Assembly (NCBI GenBank): GCA_035715725.1
Contig: DASTKT010000173.1
Location: 1-64,000, forward strand
DNA: 64,000 nucleotides
Source: JADGGV01 sp035715725
Lineage (GTDB): Bacteria > Gemmatimonadota > Gemmatimonadetes > Longimicrobiales > RSA9
Reading direction: 5' to 3'
In this document: positions 17,110 through 24,523 of the stretch, in pieces
Numbering within the stretch: position 1 is the first letter of the stretch
Layout: every line of letters starts with the position of its first letter
Translations under genes and position numbers: made by a program
The notes under the pieces: model-generated
Databases searched by the model: none
Told to the model about the DNA's origin: nothing
What the model saw: the letters and a program-made list of their open reading frames with translations, nothing else

Positions 17110-17385
17110 GTGGTGGCCGCCGTTGTGCTGATCCGAGCCGAGAGAGACCGCATCCCGCAGGCCGCGCGCGAGGTCGCCGGGATCGAGGGCGTGTCCGAGG
17201 TCTACTCCGTGTCCGGCGAGTGGGACCTCGTCGCCATCGTTCGCGTCCCCGAGTGGGAGCAGATCGCGAAGGTGGTGACGCAGGGGCTGGCCGGGGTCCG
17301 GGGGCTGGAGCGTACGCACACGCTCGTCGCCTTCCGGGTCTACTCGAAGGAGGACCTGGAAAGCGCGTTCGACATGTTCGAGTAG
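17110..17385 (+). CDS. Stand-alone Lrp/AsnC ligand-binding (RAM) domain protein
   Basis: 91 residues that match the C-terminal amino-acid-binding domain of Lrp/AsnC regulators without the DNA-binding helix-turn-helix: AAVVLIRAERDRIPQAAREV, VYSVSGEWDLVAIVRV and HTLVAFRVYSKEDLE. Such small proteins form ring oligomers and may sense amino acids or modulate full-length Lrp paralogues (family knowledge). The start was set by the perfect Shine-Dalgarno. It is divergent from an EamA transporter, which could be its target, but that is a guess from position. Confidence 0.88.
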   Translation: MVAAVVLIRAERDRIPQAAREVAGIEGVSEVYSVSGEWDLVAIVRVPEWEQIAKVVTQGLAGVRGLERTHTLVAFRVYSKEDLESAFDMFE

Positions 17386-17424
17386 TTCGAGTGGCCGGTC
17401 CGGCCCGCGGGCGCCGTCCGCGCG

Positions 17425-17499
17425 CGTTCGGCGCGCCGCATCAAGACCGCCGGCCCGAGCCGCGGCCCCCGACGCCGGCCGCGCCCGTTCGGCGCGCCG
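17425..17499. repeat. 14-bp direct repeat in noncoding gap
   Basis: CGTTCGGCGCGCCG occurs at 17425-17438 and 17486-17499, 61 bases apart, in the 291-bp space between the Lrp-like gene and the small protein at 17677. Each copy contains the palindrome GGCGCGCC. No coding sequence is evident around them. Confidence 0.5.
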
Positions 17500-17676
17500 A
17501 TCGCATGGCCCGCCCCGAGCAGCACCGCGGCGCGCCCCCACGGCCCGCCGGGGCGTCCGCGCCAGGCCCGTGCCTCGATGCCCCGCGCCCGTCCCATCCT
17601 TGAGTCCCCCGCCGATCCGCGCGTATCTTCGCCTCGCGCTTCCTCGGACCGGACAGACCCTGACGACGGGGATCCC

Positions 17677-17922
17677 ATGCGAATCTTCAGGTCGGCGGAC
17701 GGCCACACCTGGGCCGTGCTCGAGGTCGATGCGCGCCCGGAGGGCCGGGCCGCGGAGTTCGGCTGGCTCGGCGTGCTCTTCCGGTCGACCGCCCCCGGCG
17801 GCGCCGAGCGGCTCGTCCAGCGGCCGGCCGGCTGGCTCGAGCGGGCCAGCCACGAAGAGCTCGCCGCCGCCTTCGACGAAGGCGACGGCGTCCGCGCACG
17901 TTGGGGCGTGAAGTCGACCTGA
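17677..17922 (+). CDS. Small paralogous protein A (MRxFxxxxGxxW family)
   Basis: 81 residues starting MRIFRSADGHTWAVLEV. It shares its N-terminal pattern and overall layout with the proteins at 18815 and 19064: MR-x-F/W, an acidic or polar turn, Gly, two residues, Trp, a beta segment (GVLFRS here), then an Arg/Trp-containing patch and a C-terminal helix (EELAAAFDEG). No known domain is recognised. ATG at 17677 was chosen because the paralogues start at the same point; the upstream reading frame is Pro/Ser-rich and unlike them. No signal peptide, so cytoplasmic. Confidence 0.65.
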   Translation: MRIFRSADGHTWAVLEVDARPEGRAAEFGWLGVLFRSTAPGGAERLVQRPAGWLERASHEELAAAFDEGDGVRARWGVKST

Positions 17923-17948
17923 GGTGGATCGGCGGTCGGGTGGGCGCG

Positions 17949-18731
17949 CTACTCCCGCGCGTCGCTCGGCGGGGGCGCCATCGGCGGCTCCGCGGGCTGG
18001 ACCGGCGCCGGCCCGGCCGTGGGCGCGTGCGCTGCGCCCCGCGCCTCCAGGTCGCGCCGCTCGTGCATCGGGTGGAAGCGGGTCCGCTCGTACCACTCGC
18101 GCGACATCTCCGCCGCGATGTCGCGCGCCCCGAGGCCGAACGCGATCCCCGCCGCCAGCGCCGCCGCGCCCACCACGGCGATGAAGAAGACCAGCACGAT
18201 GTCCTGCGCGATGTTGAGCTGCTCCAGCGCCATGAAGACGGCGAGCAGGATCACGGCCGCCTTCGCCGCCCGCGCCAGCGTAGGCCCGCCCGGCAACCCG
18301 CCCGCCGAGGCCAGCACCAGGTCCTTCACGAACTCGCCGAGCAGGATCCCCAGCACGAGGACGATCACAGCGGCGATCACGTTCGGGATGTAGGCCAGGA
18401 GCTCCGCGAAGAGCGAGCTCACGGCCTCGACCCCGAGCGCGTTGGCCGCCAGCAGGATCACGAGCAGCATGACCGTCCAGAACACCAGCTTCGCCAGCAC
18501 GGTGGACGGGTCGAGGCTCGTACCGGCTCGCTCCAGCGCTTCGATCACGCCGCCATCCCGCATCCAGCGGTCGAAGCCGATCCTGTGCAGCGCCAGGTCG
18601 GTGCCGCGCTCCACCATCTTCGCGATGGCGAAGCCGGCGAGTAGGATCCCGAGAGCGGCCGCCAGATGCGGCAGGAAGCCGACGATCTGATAGATCCCCT
18701 CTTCGAGCCGCTGCGTCAGCGCTTCCGGCAA
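17949..18731 (-). CDS. Mechanosensitive-channel-like membrane protein (TM-helix repeat family)
   Basis: 260 residues with about five helices in the inner membrane: LPHLAAALGILLAGFAIAKM, LVFWTVMLLVILLAANALGV, YIPNVIAAVIVLVLGILLGE, AAVILLAVFMALEQL and FFIAVVGAAALAAGIAFGLG. The repeated helix-Gly pattern and the GLGARDIAAEM ending match the conserved TM-helix proteins related to small-conductance channels (CmpX-like), but the beta domain of MscS is absent and the tail is Pro/Ala-rich. TTG at 18731 was chosen because GAGGAGG lies 4 bases before it. It sits between members of the small-protein family. Confidence 0.75.
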   Translation of the reverse strand: MPEALTQRLEEGIYQIVGFLPHLAAALGILLAGFAIAKMVERGTDLALHRIGFDRWMRDGGVIEALERAGTSLDPSTVLAKLVFWTVMLLVILLAANALGVEAVSSLFAELLAYIPNVIAAVIVLVLGILLGEFVKDLVLASAGGLPGGPTLARAAKAAVILLAVFMALEQLNIAQDIVLVFFIAVVGAAALAAGIAFGLGARDIAAEMSREWYERTRFHPMHERRDLEARGAAHAPTAGPAPVQPAEPPMAPPPSDARE

Positions 18732-18814
18732 TTGGCCTCCTCGGCGATAATTGAGATGCGGCGTGAACGCTGGGGCCGAGCGCCCCGCGGCGCAAGGGGC
18801 GCCAGGGAGGGAGG

Positions 18815-19045
18815 ATGCGACGCTGGATCGACGATCGGGGGTGGGCCTGGGACGTGGTCGCGGGGCGCGAGTCGTGGGGCGCCTCGCTCGCCCTCTTCGT
18901 GCCGGTCGGCGTCGGGCGGCCGGAGCCGGTACGGCAGGCGCCGCTCCGCTCCGCCGGCTACGACGAGGCCCAGCGCGAGCTGGACTCCCTTGACGACGCC
19001 GCGCTCGGAGCGCTATTCCGCTCCGCGAAACCCAAGGAATCCTGA
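18815..19045 (+). CDS. Small paralogous protein B (MRxWxDxxGxxW family)
   Basis: 76 residues starting MRRWIDDRGWAWDVVAGRES. The layout is that of the proteins at 17677 and 19064: MR-x-aromatic, Asp, Gly, Trp, a beta segment (LALFVPV), a GYDEAQ patch and a Leu-rich C-terminal helix (LDSLDDAALGALFRSA). AGGGAGGGAGG lies just before the ATG. No domain of known function. Eighteen bases separate it from protein C, so B and C are probably co-transcribed. Confidence 0.72.
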   Translation: MRRWIDDRGWAWDVVAGRESWGASLALFVPVGVGRPEPVRQAPLRSAGYDEAQRELDSLDDAALGALFRSAKPKES

Positions 19046-19063
19046 ACTCGAGCCCCACGAGCC

Positions 19064-19357
19064 ATGAGACCCTTTACCGACGAGAGCGGCCGCGACTGGG
19101 TGGCCACCGCCATCGAGGAGGACACGCCTCGGCACCACGGCCGGTGGTACCTCGTGTTTCACCCCACCACCGCCGAGACGCCGCTCCTGTCCATGCCCGA
19201 GGTCCGCTGGCAGACCCGCGCCACCGCCGAGCGCACGATCCGCACGATGTCGCTCTTCGAGCTGCAGCGTCGCGTCGCATCGCTCGCCCGGCGCGCGGGC
19301 CTCGACGACACGACCGCGCCCCGGCCGGACATCCACCGGTCGGTCGGCGCCGGCTGA
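19064..19357 (+). CDS. Small paralogous protein C (MRxFxDxxGxxW family)
   Basis: 97 residues starting MRPFTDESGRDWVATAIEED, then a beta segment RWYLVFHP, a VRWQTRATAERT patch and a helix MSLFELQRRVASLARRAG. It is the longest of the three related proteins and has a polar C-terminal tail. No signal peptide or membrane segment. It follows protein B closely and precedes the zinc-ribbon gene on the same strand, so B, C and the zinc-ribbon protein may form one operon. Function unknown. Confidence 0.72.
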   Translation: MRPFTDESGRDWVATAIEEDTPRHHGRWYLVFHPTTAETPLLSMPEVRWQTRATAERTIRTMSLFELQRRVASLARRAGLDDTTAPRPDIHRSVGAG

Positions 19358-19420
19358 GAATCGGCGGAACGCGGCTTGCCTGCTGCAGCCGCGGCCCGTC
19401 GCTCCTGGAGGAGGCACGTG

Positions 19421-19708
19421 ATGCCGACCCACACGGCCGGCCGGACCTGGCGGCGCTTCGACCGCCGGGACGGCGACCACATCGAGAGACAGATCGCAGC
19501 CCGCGGCGAGGCCCGCTGCCCGCACTGCGGCATGCACCTCGTCGTCCGCGCCAACACCCGCCTCGCCGCCGTGCTCCCGCGCGGTGCCCGCGGCGTCGAC
19601 CTGGACTGCCGCGGCTGTCGCCGGTTCCATTCCCGGATCCGGCACACACCCCGGTCGCGCTACATCCTGCGCATCCAGCGCCTCGCGGCGGCGGTGCTGC
19701 GCGCCTGA
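19421..19708 (+). CDS. Small zinc-ribbon protein
   Basis: 95 residues. Two Cys pairs, ARCPHCGMHL and LDCRGCRRFH, about 30 residues apart form a likely zinc ribbon; the rest is Arg-rich. ATG at 19421 has GGAGGAGG 8 bases upstream, so the frame's earlier ATG at 19376 is not used. The basic charge suggests nucleic-acid or ribosome contact, but no specific family is recognised. It is 63 bases downstream of paralogous protein C. Confidence 0.7.
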   Translation: MPTHTAGRTWRRFDRRDGDHIERQIAARGEARCPHCGMHLVVRANTRLAAVLPRGARGVDLDCRGCRRFHSRIRHTPRSRYILRIQRLAAAVLRA

Positions 19709-19718
19709 GCCCTCCGCT

Positions 19719-19746
19719 TTGCGCCACGCCGCTTCCTGCTTACATT
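19719..19746 (+). promoter_or_regulatory. Possible promoter for the NlpC/P60 gene
   Basis: TTGCGC (19719-19724), a 16-base spacer and TACATT (19741-19746) give four of six matches to each hexamer. Transcription would begin near 19753, right before a long hairpin, leaving a leader of about 200 bases. Confidence 0.35.
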
Positions 19747-19758
19747 TACGGGAGTTCC

Positions 19759-19789
19759 GCCGCCGGGCTCGCCCCGCGAGCCCGGCGGC
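19759..19789 (+). other. Perfect 13-bp hairpin in the NlpC/P60 leader
   Basis: GCCGCCGGGCTCG (19759-19771) pairs fully with 19777-19789 around loop CCCCG. There is no T run after it. It could end transcription of the zinc-ribbon operon upstream, or cap the 5' end of the downstream mRNA. The rest of the 244-bp gap holds no recognised gene; a 14-codon frame whose stop overlaps the GTG at 19953 lacks a ribosome site. Confidence 0.55.
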
Positions 19790-19952
19790 CTCGTTGCGGA
19801 GCAGGAGACGTCCGATCCGGCACCGACGTCCACGACGTCGTGCGGCCCTACACCGTCGCGCTTGCGGCGCACTCCCGCTCGACCCGAAGTCATCTCGACC
19901 GAACGGACGCGATGATGCGTTTCATCCGGCCCACCCGGCGCGAGGTCGCCCC

Positions 19953-20996
19953 GTGACCGCCCTCGAGGATCTCGTCGAGGACACCCGGCGCAAGTGGGCG
20001 CCCGAGCCGCGCACCTCGATCTTCGAGGTCCGACTGGACGTGCGTCCGGGCGCCGTCGCCTTCGTCGGCATCACGACCGAGCCCGAGGGCGCCGCCGAGC
20101 TGCTCGCCCACGCGGCGCGCCGCGCCGACGGGCGCGCCATCCTCGACGAAATCGTGCGCCTCCCCGATCCCGTCTTCGGCGACGAGTGCTGGGCCGTCGT
20201 CCGCGCCGGTGTCGCCCCGGTCCACGCGGCGCCCGACGTCCGCTCCACGCAGGTGACGCAGTACGTGCTCGGCTCCCGGCTCCAGCTCCTGGTCCCCTCC
20301 GAGCGTTGGATCCGTGTGCGCGGCGAGGATGGCTACCTCGGGTGGGTCAACCGCGGCTATCTGCGGACGGGCGGCGCGGATTGGGCCGACGCCTGGTGGA
20401 CCGGCGATGGGCTCGAGCCGGTCGTCTCCCTCGGGACCGTGCTGGTGGACGAGGCCGGTGCGCCCGCGGCGCGCCTCCCCTGGGGCGCCCGCGCCGCCCG
20501 CGACGTCCAGGGTCGGGTGCGGCTCCCGGACGGCGCCGTCGGCATCCCCGTCCACGGCGAGCTGGTTGCGGCCGATCTCCTTCCCGAGCGGTTCCCCCGC
20601 CTTGGAGAGAGCATCGTCGGCTCCGCCCACGCCTGGATCGGCGCTCCGTACGTCTGGGGCGGCGTCACCATGGGAGGCGTCGATTGCTCCGGCCTCGTGC
20701 AGGCCGTCTACCGCATGCACGGCGTCACCCTCCCGCGCGACGCCGAGCTGCAGTGCCACGTCGGCGTGCCCGTCGACGCCGGCCGGGACTTCTCGCGGCT
20801 GCGCCCCGGCGACCTCCTCTTCTTCACGGAGTCGCCGGGGCGCATTACGCATGTCGCTCTCGGGGCGGGCGGCTCCCGCATCATCCACTCCGCCCTCGCC
20901 AACGGCGGCGTCGGCACCAACGATCTCTGCGGAGATGGCGGCTTCGAGCCGCGCCTCCGCGAGATGTTCGTCTCCGCCCGCCGGGTCCTCGACTGA
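19953..20996 (+). CDS. NlpC/P60 cell-wall endopeptidase with SH3 domains
   Basis: 347 residues. An N-terminal region of unknown fold (1-80) is followed by SH3-like segments (about 85-140, with ERWIRVRGEDGYLGWVNRGYL) and a C-terminal NlpC/P60 domain (about 215-345). The catalytic Cys is in VDCSGLVQAVYR (Cys about 245), the His in RITHVALG and a further His in RIIHSAL. Such enzymes cut D-Glu-diaminopimelate bonds in peptide stems. The start is GTG at 19953. No signal peptide is visible, as in the YkfC-type enzymes that recycle muropeptides in the cytosol. Its stop lies three bases from that of the opposing PBP4 gene. Confidence 0.88.
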   Translation: MTALEDLVEDTRRKWAPEPRTSIFEVRLDVRPGAVAFVGITTEPEGAAELLAHAARRADGRAILDEIVRLPDPVFGDECWAVVRAGVAPVHAAPDVRSTQVTQYVLGSRLQLLVPSERWIRVRGEDGYLGWVNRGYLRTGGADWADAWWTGDGLEPVVSLGTVLVDEAGAPAARLPWGARAARDVQGRVRLPDGAVGIPVHGELVAADLLPERFPRLGESIVGSAHAWIGAPYVWGGVTMGGVDCSGLVQAVYRMHGVTLPRDAELQCHVGVPVDAGRDFSRLRPGDLLFFTESPGRITHVALGAGGSRIIHSALANGGVGTNDLCGDGGFEPRLREMFVSARRVLD

Positions 20997-20999
20997 CGC

Positions 21000-23078
21000 T
21001 CAGCTCGCCGGGATGCGCAGCCTCTTGCCCGGCTGGATCCGTCGCGCGCTGAGGCCCGGGTTCGCACGCTGCAGCGCGCGAACGCTCACGCCGAAGCGCT
21101 CGGCGATCTCGCTGAGCGTGTCCCCCTTCCTGATCGTGTAGCTGCGCGCGCGGCCGCTCGGCGCCGACGCCTGCGGTCGGGCCGGCGTTCGCGCCCGTGG
21201 GGCGGCGGTCGGCCGGTCCGCGCTCGGCGCGGGCGCCGGCGCCCCGGGGTCCGAAACCACGATCTGCTGACCCGGACGGATCCGCCGCGGCTCGAGCCCC
21301 GGGTTCGCCGCCTGGAGCGCCGCGACGGTCGTCCCGTACTTCCGCGCGATCCGGTCCAGCGTCTCTCCGCGCGAGACCGTGTGATAGACCGGCTGCGCCG
21401 GTGGCGCCGCGCGCGTGGCGGGAGCCGGCGGCGCGGCCGGCGAGCCTGGCGGCGCCACGGATTGCGCCGGGGCCGCCGGAGCGGGAGCCGGCGCCGGCGT
21501 CGCGACCGCCGGCTCGGTCTCGGCGAGGGGCGCCTCCACTCCCGGCCGGCTGAAGCTCGCCAGCCGCGCGCCGATGGCGTCCTCCACGCGCTTCGCCTTC
21601 CACGTGGACGGATCGCCATTGCTGATGATGCTGAACGCCAGGCGCTCGCCGTTCGCCGCCCGCACGAACCCCGAGAGCGACGAGACCCGGTCGATCGTGC
21701 CCGTCTTCGCCCGCAGGTTGTTCTGCGCCGCCGTCTGGAACATGCGCAGCAGGTGCGGGTGCCCCGCCTCCGGGAGCGTCCGGAACAGCGGCTCGTAGAT
21801 CGGAGAGGTCGCCGCGAACGACAGCAGCCGGACGATGGACCGGCTCGACGTCCGGTTCAGCGGCGAGAGCCCCGAGCCGTCGTACATCTGCAGCGTCAGG
21901 CTGTCCGAGCCGGTCTCGCAGTGCAGCATGTTCTGCACGGCCCGATACCCCGCCTCGATCGACCCCTCGCCCAGCGCGACCCGCCCCACGGTCCGCAGCG
22001 TCTGCTCCGCGAACATGTTGTGACTCAGGTGCATCAGGATGTCGAGGATGTCGATCAGCGGCGGCGAGCGGTAGATCGTCAGCACGTGCGCCGGCGTGCC
22101 CTGCTGGAATGCCGGCGCGAACACCGCGCGCCCCGTCACCGGCGACTGCGCGGCGTCGTGCACCGACCGGGCTTGCCCCGTCACCGTCACGCCCCGCTGC
22201 TCCAGCGCCTGCCTCAGCGCCGCCGCGGCGTACTGCGCGGGATCCGCCACCGGCACGACTCGCGTGATCGTGCCGCCGCCCCGCCGGATCCGCCCGCGGA
22301 TCACCAGTGGGCCGTCGTACGCGTCGCGCCGGATGTCGATGCTCGTGCCGCCCCGCGCCACCGTCGTCGCCTCGTTCACCACGGCGATCCCGGTGCCGCC
22401 CGGCATCGCCTCGACGACCGGACGCCAGCCGGCCTGCGCCGCCGGCGAGACCCGCAGCGTGATCAGGTTCTCGTTCAGCGAGAGCGCGTCCGCCGGCACG
22501 GCGTACGACGCCCCGATGTAGCTGAGGTCCCAGCCGGACCCCGAGCGTGGCCCGCTGAAGTACGAGCCGTCACCGACCACGTCGCCCCGCACCTCGCGGA
22601 TCCCCTGCGCCACCAGACTGTCCGCGAACGCGCGCATCACCGCCGCGCTGTTGCCGTGGAAGCGGAACGAGAGCGACGGATCGCCGGTGCCGTACAGCAC
22701 CAGGTCGCCCTCCACCACCCCGCTGCGCACCGCGCCGTTCGCCAGCACGTAGGTGCTGTACCGGTAGTCCGGGCCCAGGTAGTACAGCGCCGCCGTGGTC
22801 GTGAACAGCTTCAGGTTCGACGCCGGGGCGAGCGGCGTGTCGGACCCGTGCGAGAACAGCGTGTCCCGCCGGTCCAGCGAAACGACGGTCACGCTCCACT
22901 CGTCGCCGGCCCATCCGGGGCTCGCGATCAACCGCTCGAGGTCGGAGCGGAGCGCCACGGTCGACGGTCCCGGCGCCATGGCCGGCGCAGGGTCGGCGGC
23001 GGCCCCCAGCATCGGGGACCGGGCTTCTCCCGCGAGCACCGCGCACACGGAGACAAAGAACGAGAACGGGAAGATCAT
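21000..23078 (-). CDS. dacB: D-alanyl-D-alanine carboxypeptidase/endopeptidase (PBP4, S13) with two LysM domains
   Basis: 692 residues. The signal peptide (FPFSFFVSVCAVLAGEARS) sends it to the periplasm. The S13 serine-peptidase motifs are complete: SxxK in PASNLKLFTT, SxN in HLSHNMFAEQ and KTG in LRAKTGTIDR. After an Ala/Pro linker, two LysM domains (YHTVSRGETLDRIARKYG and SYTIRKGDTLSEIAERFG) end the protein. DacB normally lacks LysM; here the tail should hold the enzyme on glycan strands. ATG at 23078 is preferred over 23138 because the signal peptide then starts at once. Convergent with the NlpC/P60 gene. Confidence 0.92.
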   Translation of the reverse strand: MIFPFSFFVSVCAVLAGEARSPMLGAAADPAPAMAPGPSTVALRSDLERLIASPGWAGDEWSVTVVSLDRRDTLFSHGSDTPLAPASNLKLFTTTAALYYLGPDYRYSTYVLANGAVRSGVVEGDLVLYGTGDPSLSFRFHGNSAAVMRAFADSLVAQGIREVRGDVVGDGSYFSGPRSGSGWDLSYIGASYAVPADALSLNENLITLRVSPAAQAGWRPVVEAMPGGTGIAVVNEATTVARGGTSIDIRRDAYDGPLVIRGRIRRGGGTITRVVPVADPAQYAAAALRQALEQRGVTVTGQARSVHDAAQSPVTGRAVFAPAFQQGTPAHVLTIYRSPPLIDILDILMHLSHNMFAEQTLRTVGRVALGEGSIEAGYRAVQNMLHCETGSDSLTLQMYDGSGLSPLNRTSSRSIVRLLSFAATSPIYEPLFRTLPEAGHPHLLRMFQTAAQNNLRAKTGTIDRVSSLSGFVRAANGERLAFSIISNGDPSTWKAKRVEDAIGARLASFSRPGVEAPLAETEPAVATPAPAPAPAAPAQSVAPPGSPAAPPAPATRAAPPAQPVYHTVSRGETLDRIARKYGTTVAALQAANPGLEPRRIRPGQQIVVSDPGAPAPAPSADRPTAAPRARTPARPQASAPSGRARSYTIRKGDTLSEIAERFGVSVRALQRANPGLSARRIQPGKRLRIPAS

Positions 23079-23233
23079 CGGTCTGCGGATCGGGTATGCC
23101 GCGGAGCGGCGGCTGGGGTCCGAAGTCTTACACCGCACCGCCGAGGGTGCAAGGGGAAGGCCATGGAAATATCACGCCGGGACGCGCGATGCGGGCTCCC
23201 GTCAGGCAGGGAACCCATCTATATTCTCGGCTC

Positions 23234-23611
23234 GTGATCATCGGAACCGGAATCGACCTCGCCTCCGTCCGCCGTCTCGGACGCTTCCGCGAGCGCCGCG
23301 GCGAGCGCGGCCTCGCCCGCCTCTTCACGCCCGCCGAGATCGAGTACTGCCGCCGCGCCGGAGGCGACGCCTCCCTCGCCGCCCGCTTCGCCGCCAAGGA
23401 GGCCTTCTTCAAGGCCCTCGGCACCGGGCTGCGCCGCGGCTCCGGTCGCTGGACCGACATCGAGGTCGTGCGCGCTCCGAGCGGCGAGCCCTCGCTCCGG
23501 CTCCACGGCGACGCCGCTCGCGCCGCGGAGCGCCGCGGCGCGCTCCACGTCCATGTCTCGCTCTCGCACACGGGCGAGGTCGCCGTCGCAGTCGTCGTGC
23601 TGGAGGCGTGA
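23234..23611 (+). CDS. acpS: Holo-[acyl-carrier-protein] synthase AcpS
   Basis: Transfers 4'-phosphopantetheine from CoA to acyl carrier protein. The 125 residues hold the family motifs: IIGTGIDLASVRRL, where Asp binds Mg, RFAAKEAFFKALGTG and HVHVSLSHTGEVAVA. GTG at 23234 is the only start that gives the standard N-terminus VIIGTGIDL. It is divergent from dacB; the 155-bp gap between them should hold both promoters, though I see no consensus one. Confidence 0.93.
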   Translation: MIIGTGIDLASVRRLGRFRERRGERGLARLFTPAEIEYCRRAGGDASLAARFAAKEAFFKALGTGLRRGSGRWTDIEVVRAPSGEPSLRLHGDAARAAERRGALHVHVSLSHTGEVAVAVVVLEA

Positions 23612-23929
23612 GCGGCTCGGCGGCGCGGGGAACATTTGGCGGGCAGCGCCGCCCGACCCGACCCGCGAGCGCACCGCCGCCACGCCCGAAATGCATACGC
23701 CCACGCCGAAAATCCGCGGCGCCGGAGCGCCGGGCCGAGCCCCTTGCGCCCGCGTCGCAGCCCCACCAAGTTGGTGCGTCGGCCGAGCCAGGTCCGGCAA
23801 CAGAGGTCACGGCGCGCCTCACCCCGCCCCGGGGTGTGCGCGCCGTTTTTCATTGGCACAGGTTACGTCCGGGCTTGCCCCCAATCCCCGGCTCGATCCT
23901 AAAGCCTTTCGAACAGAAGGAGTACGCCC
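23612..23929 (+). other. 318-bp gap without a recognised gene
   Basis: This stretch precedes the ANTAR regulator. Near its 3' end is the ribosome site AAGGAG 8 or so bases before ATG 23930. I see no convincing promoter hexamers or coding frame, and no paired hexaloop hairpins of the ANTAR-target type. Confidence 0.4.
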
Positions 23930-24520
23930 ATGGCCGAGTCCCTTCGCGTGCTGATCGCCGACGACGAGGCGCTCCACAACCTTGCGCTGACGAGCCAGCT
24001 TGAGACGCTCGGACACACCGTCGTCGCAACGGCCACGAACGGGAAGGAAGCCGTCCAGTTGGCTCGCGAGGTGCGCCCGGACCTGGCGTTCCTCGACATT
24101 CGCATGCCCACGATGACGGGCCCCGAGGCCGCCGCCGAGATCACCGCGGACCGGCCGATCCCGATCATCATCCTGTCGGCGTACAGCGACTCCCGCACGG
24201 TCGAGGAGGCGACGCGGGCGCCGATCTTCCACTATCTGGTCAAGCCCGTCGATCCGGATGACCTGGCGCCGGCCATCGCCGTGGCGCGCGCCCGTTTCGA
24301 CGAGTGGATCGACGCCCGCCGCCAGCGGGATCAGCTCGAGGTCAAGCTGGAGGAGCGCAAGATCATCGAGCGGGCGAAGGGCCTCCTGATGGACACCCGC
24401 GGACTCTCCGAGCGAGAGGCGTACCGCTTCCTCCAGAAGACCAGCCAGGACAAGAACACGCCCATGGTGGAGCTTGCCCGCAAGATTCTTCTGGCAGCGC
24501 CGCTGCTACAGAAGGAGTAA
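23930..24520 (+). CDS. Response regulator with ANTAR RNA-binding output domain
   Basis: 196 residues. The receiver domain (1-120) has VLIADDEALH, the phospho-acceptor Asp in LAFLDIRMP, the Thr/Ser switch in IILSAYS and Lys in YLVKPVDPDD. The C-terminal ANTAR domain (about 135-190) has KIIERAKGLLMDTRGLSE and EAYRFLQKTS. ANTAR proteins such as EutV bind paired hairpins in nascent RNA and prevent termination (family knowledge). The next gene encodes a kinase that follows by three bases and is probably its partner. Confidence 0.93.
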   Translation: MAESLRVLIADDEALHNLALTSQLETLGHTVVATATNGKEAVQLAREVRPDLAFLDIRMPTMTGPEAAAEITADRPIPIIILSAYSDSRTVEEATRAPIFHYLVKPVDPDDLAPAIAVARARFDEWIDARRQRDQLEVKLEERKIIERAKGLLMDTRGLSEREAYRFLQKTSQDKNTPMVELARKILLAAPLLQKE

Positions 24521-24523
24521 CGG

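Noticed and set aside
17370..17395. tRNA-like GTTCGAGT box near a stop codon
   Set aside because: No acceptor, D or anticodon stems around it; the match is part of a coding end (DMFE).
19912..19956. 14-codon leader peptide overlapping the NlpC/P60 start
   Set aside because: No ribosome site, and no repeated codon of an attenuator.
23612..23929. ANTAR target (paired hexaloop hairpins) before its own gene
   Set aside because: No pair of hairpins with the expected A and G loop positions was found by eye.
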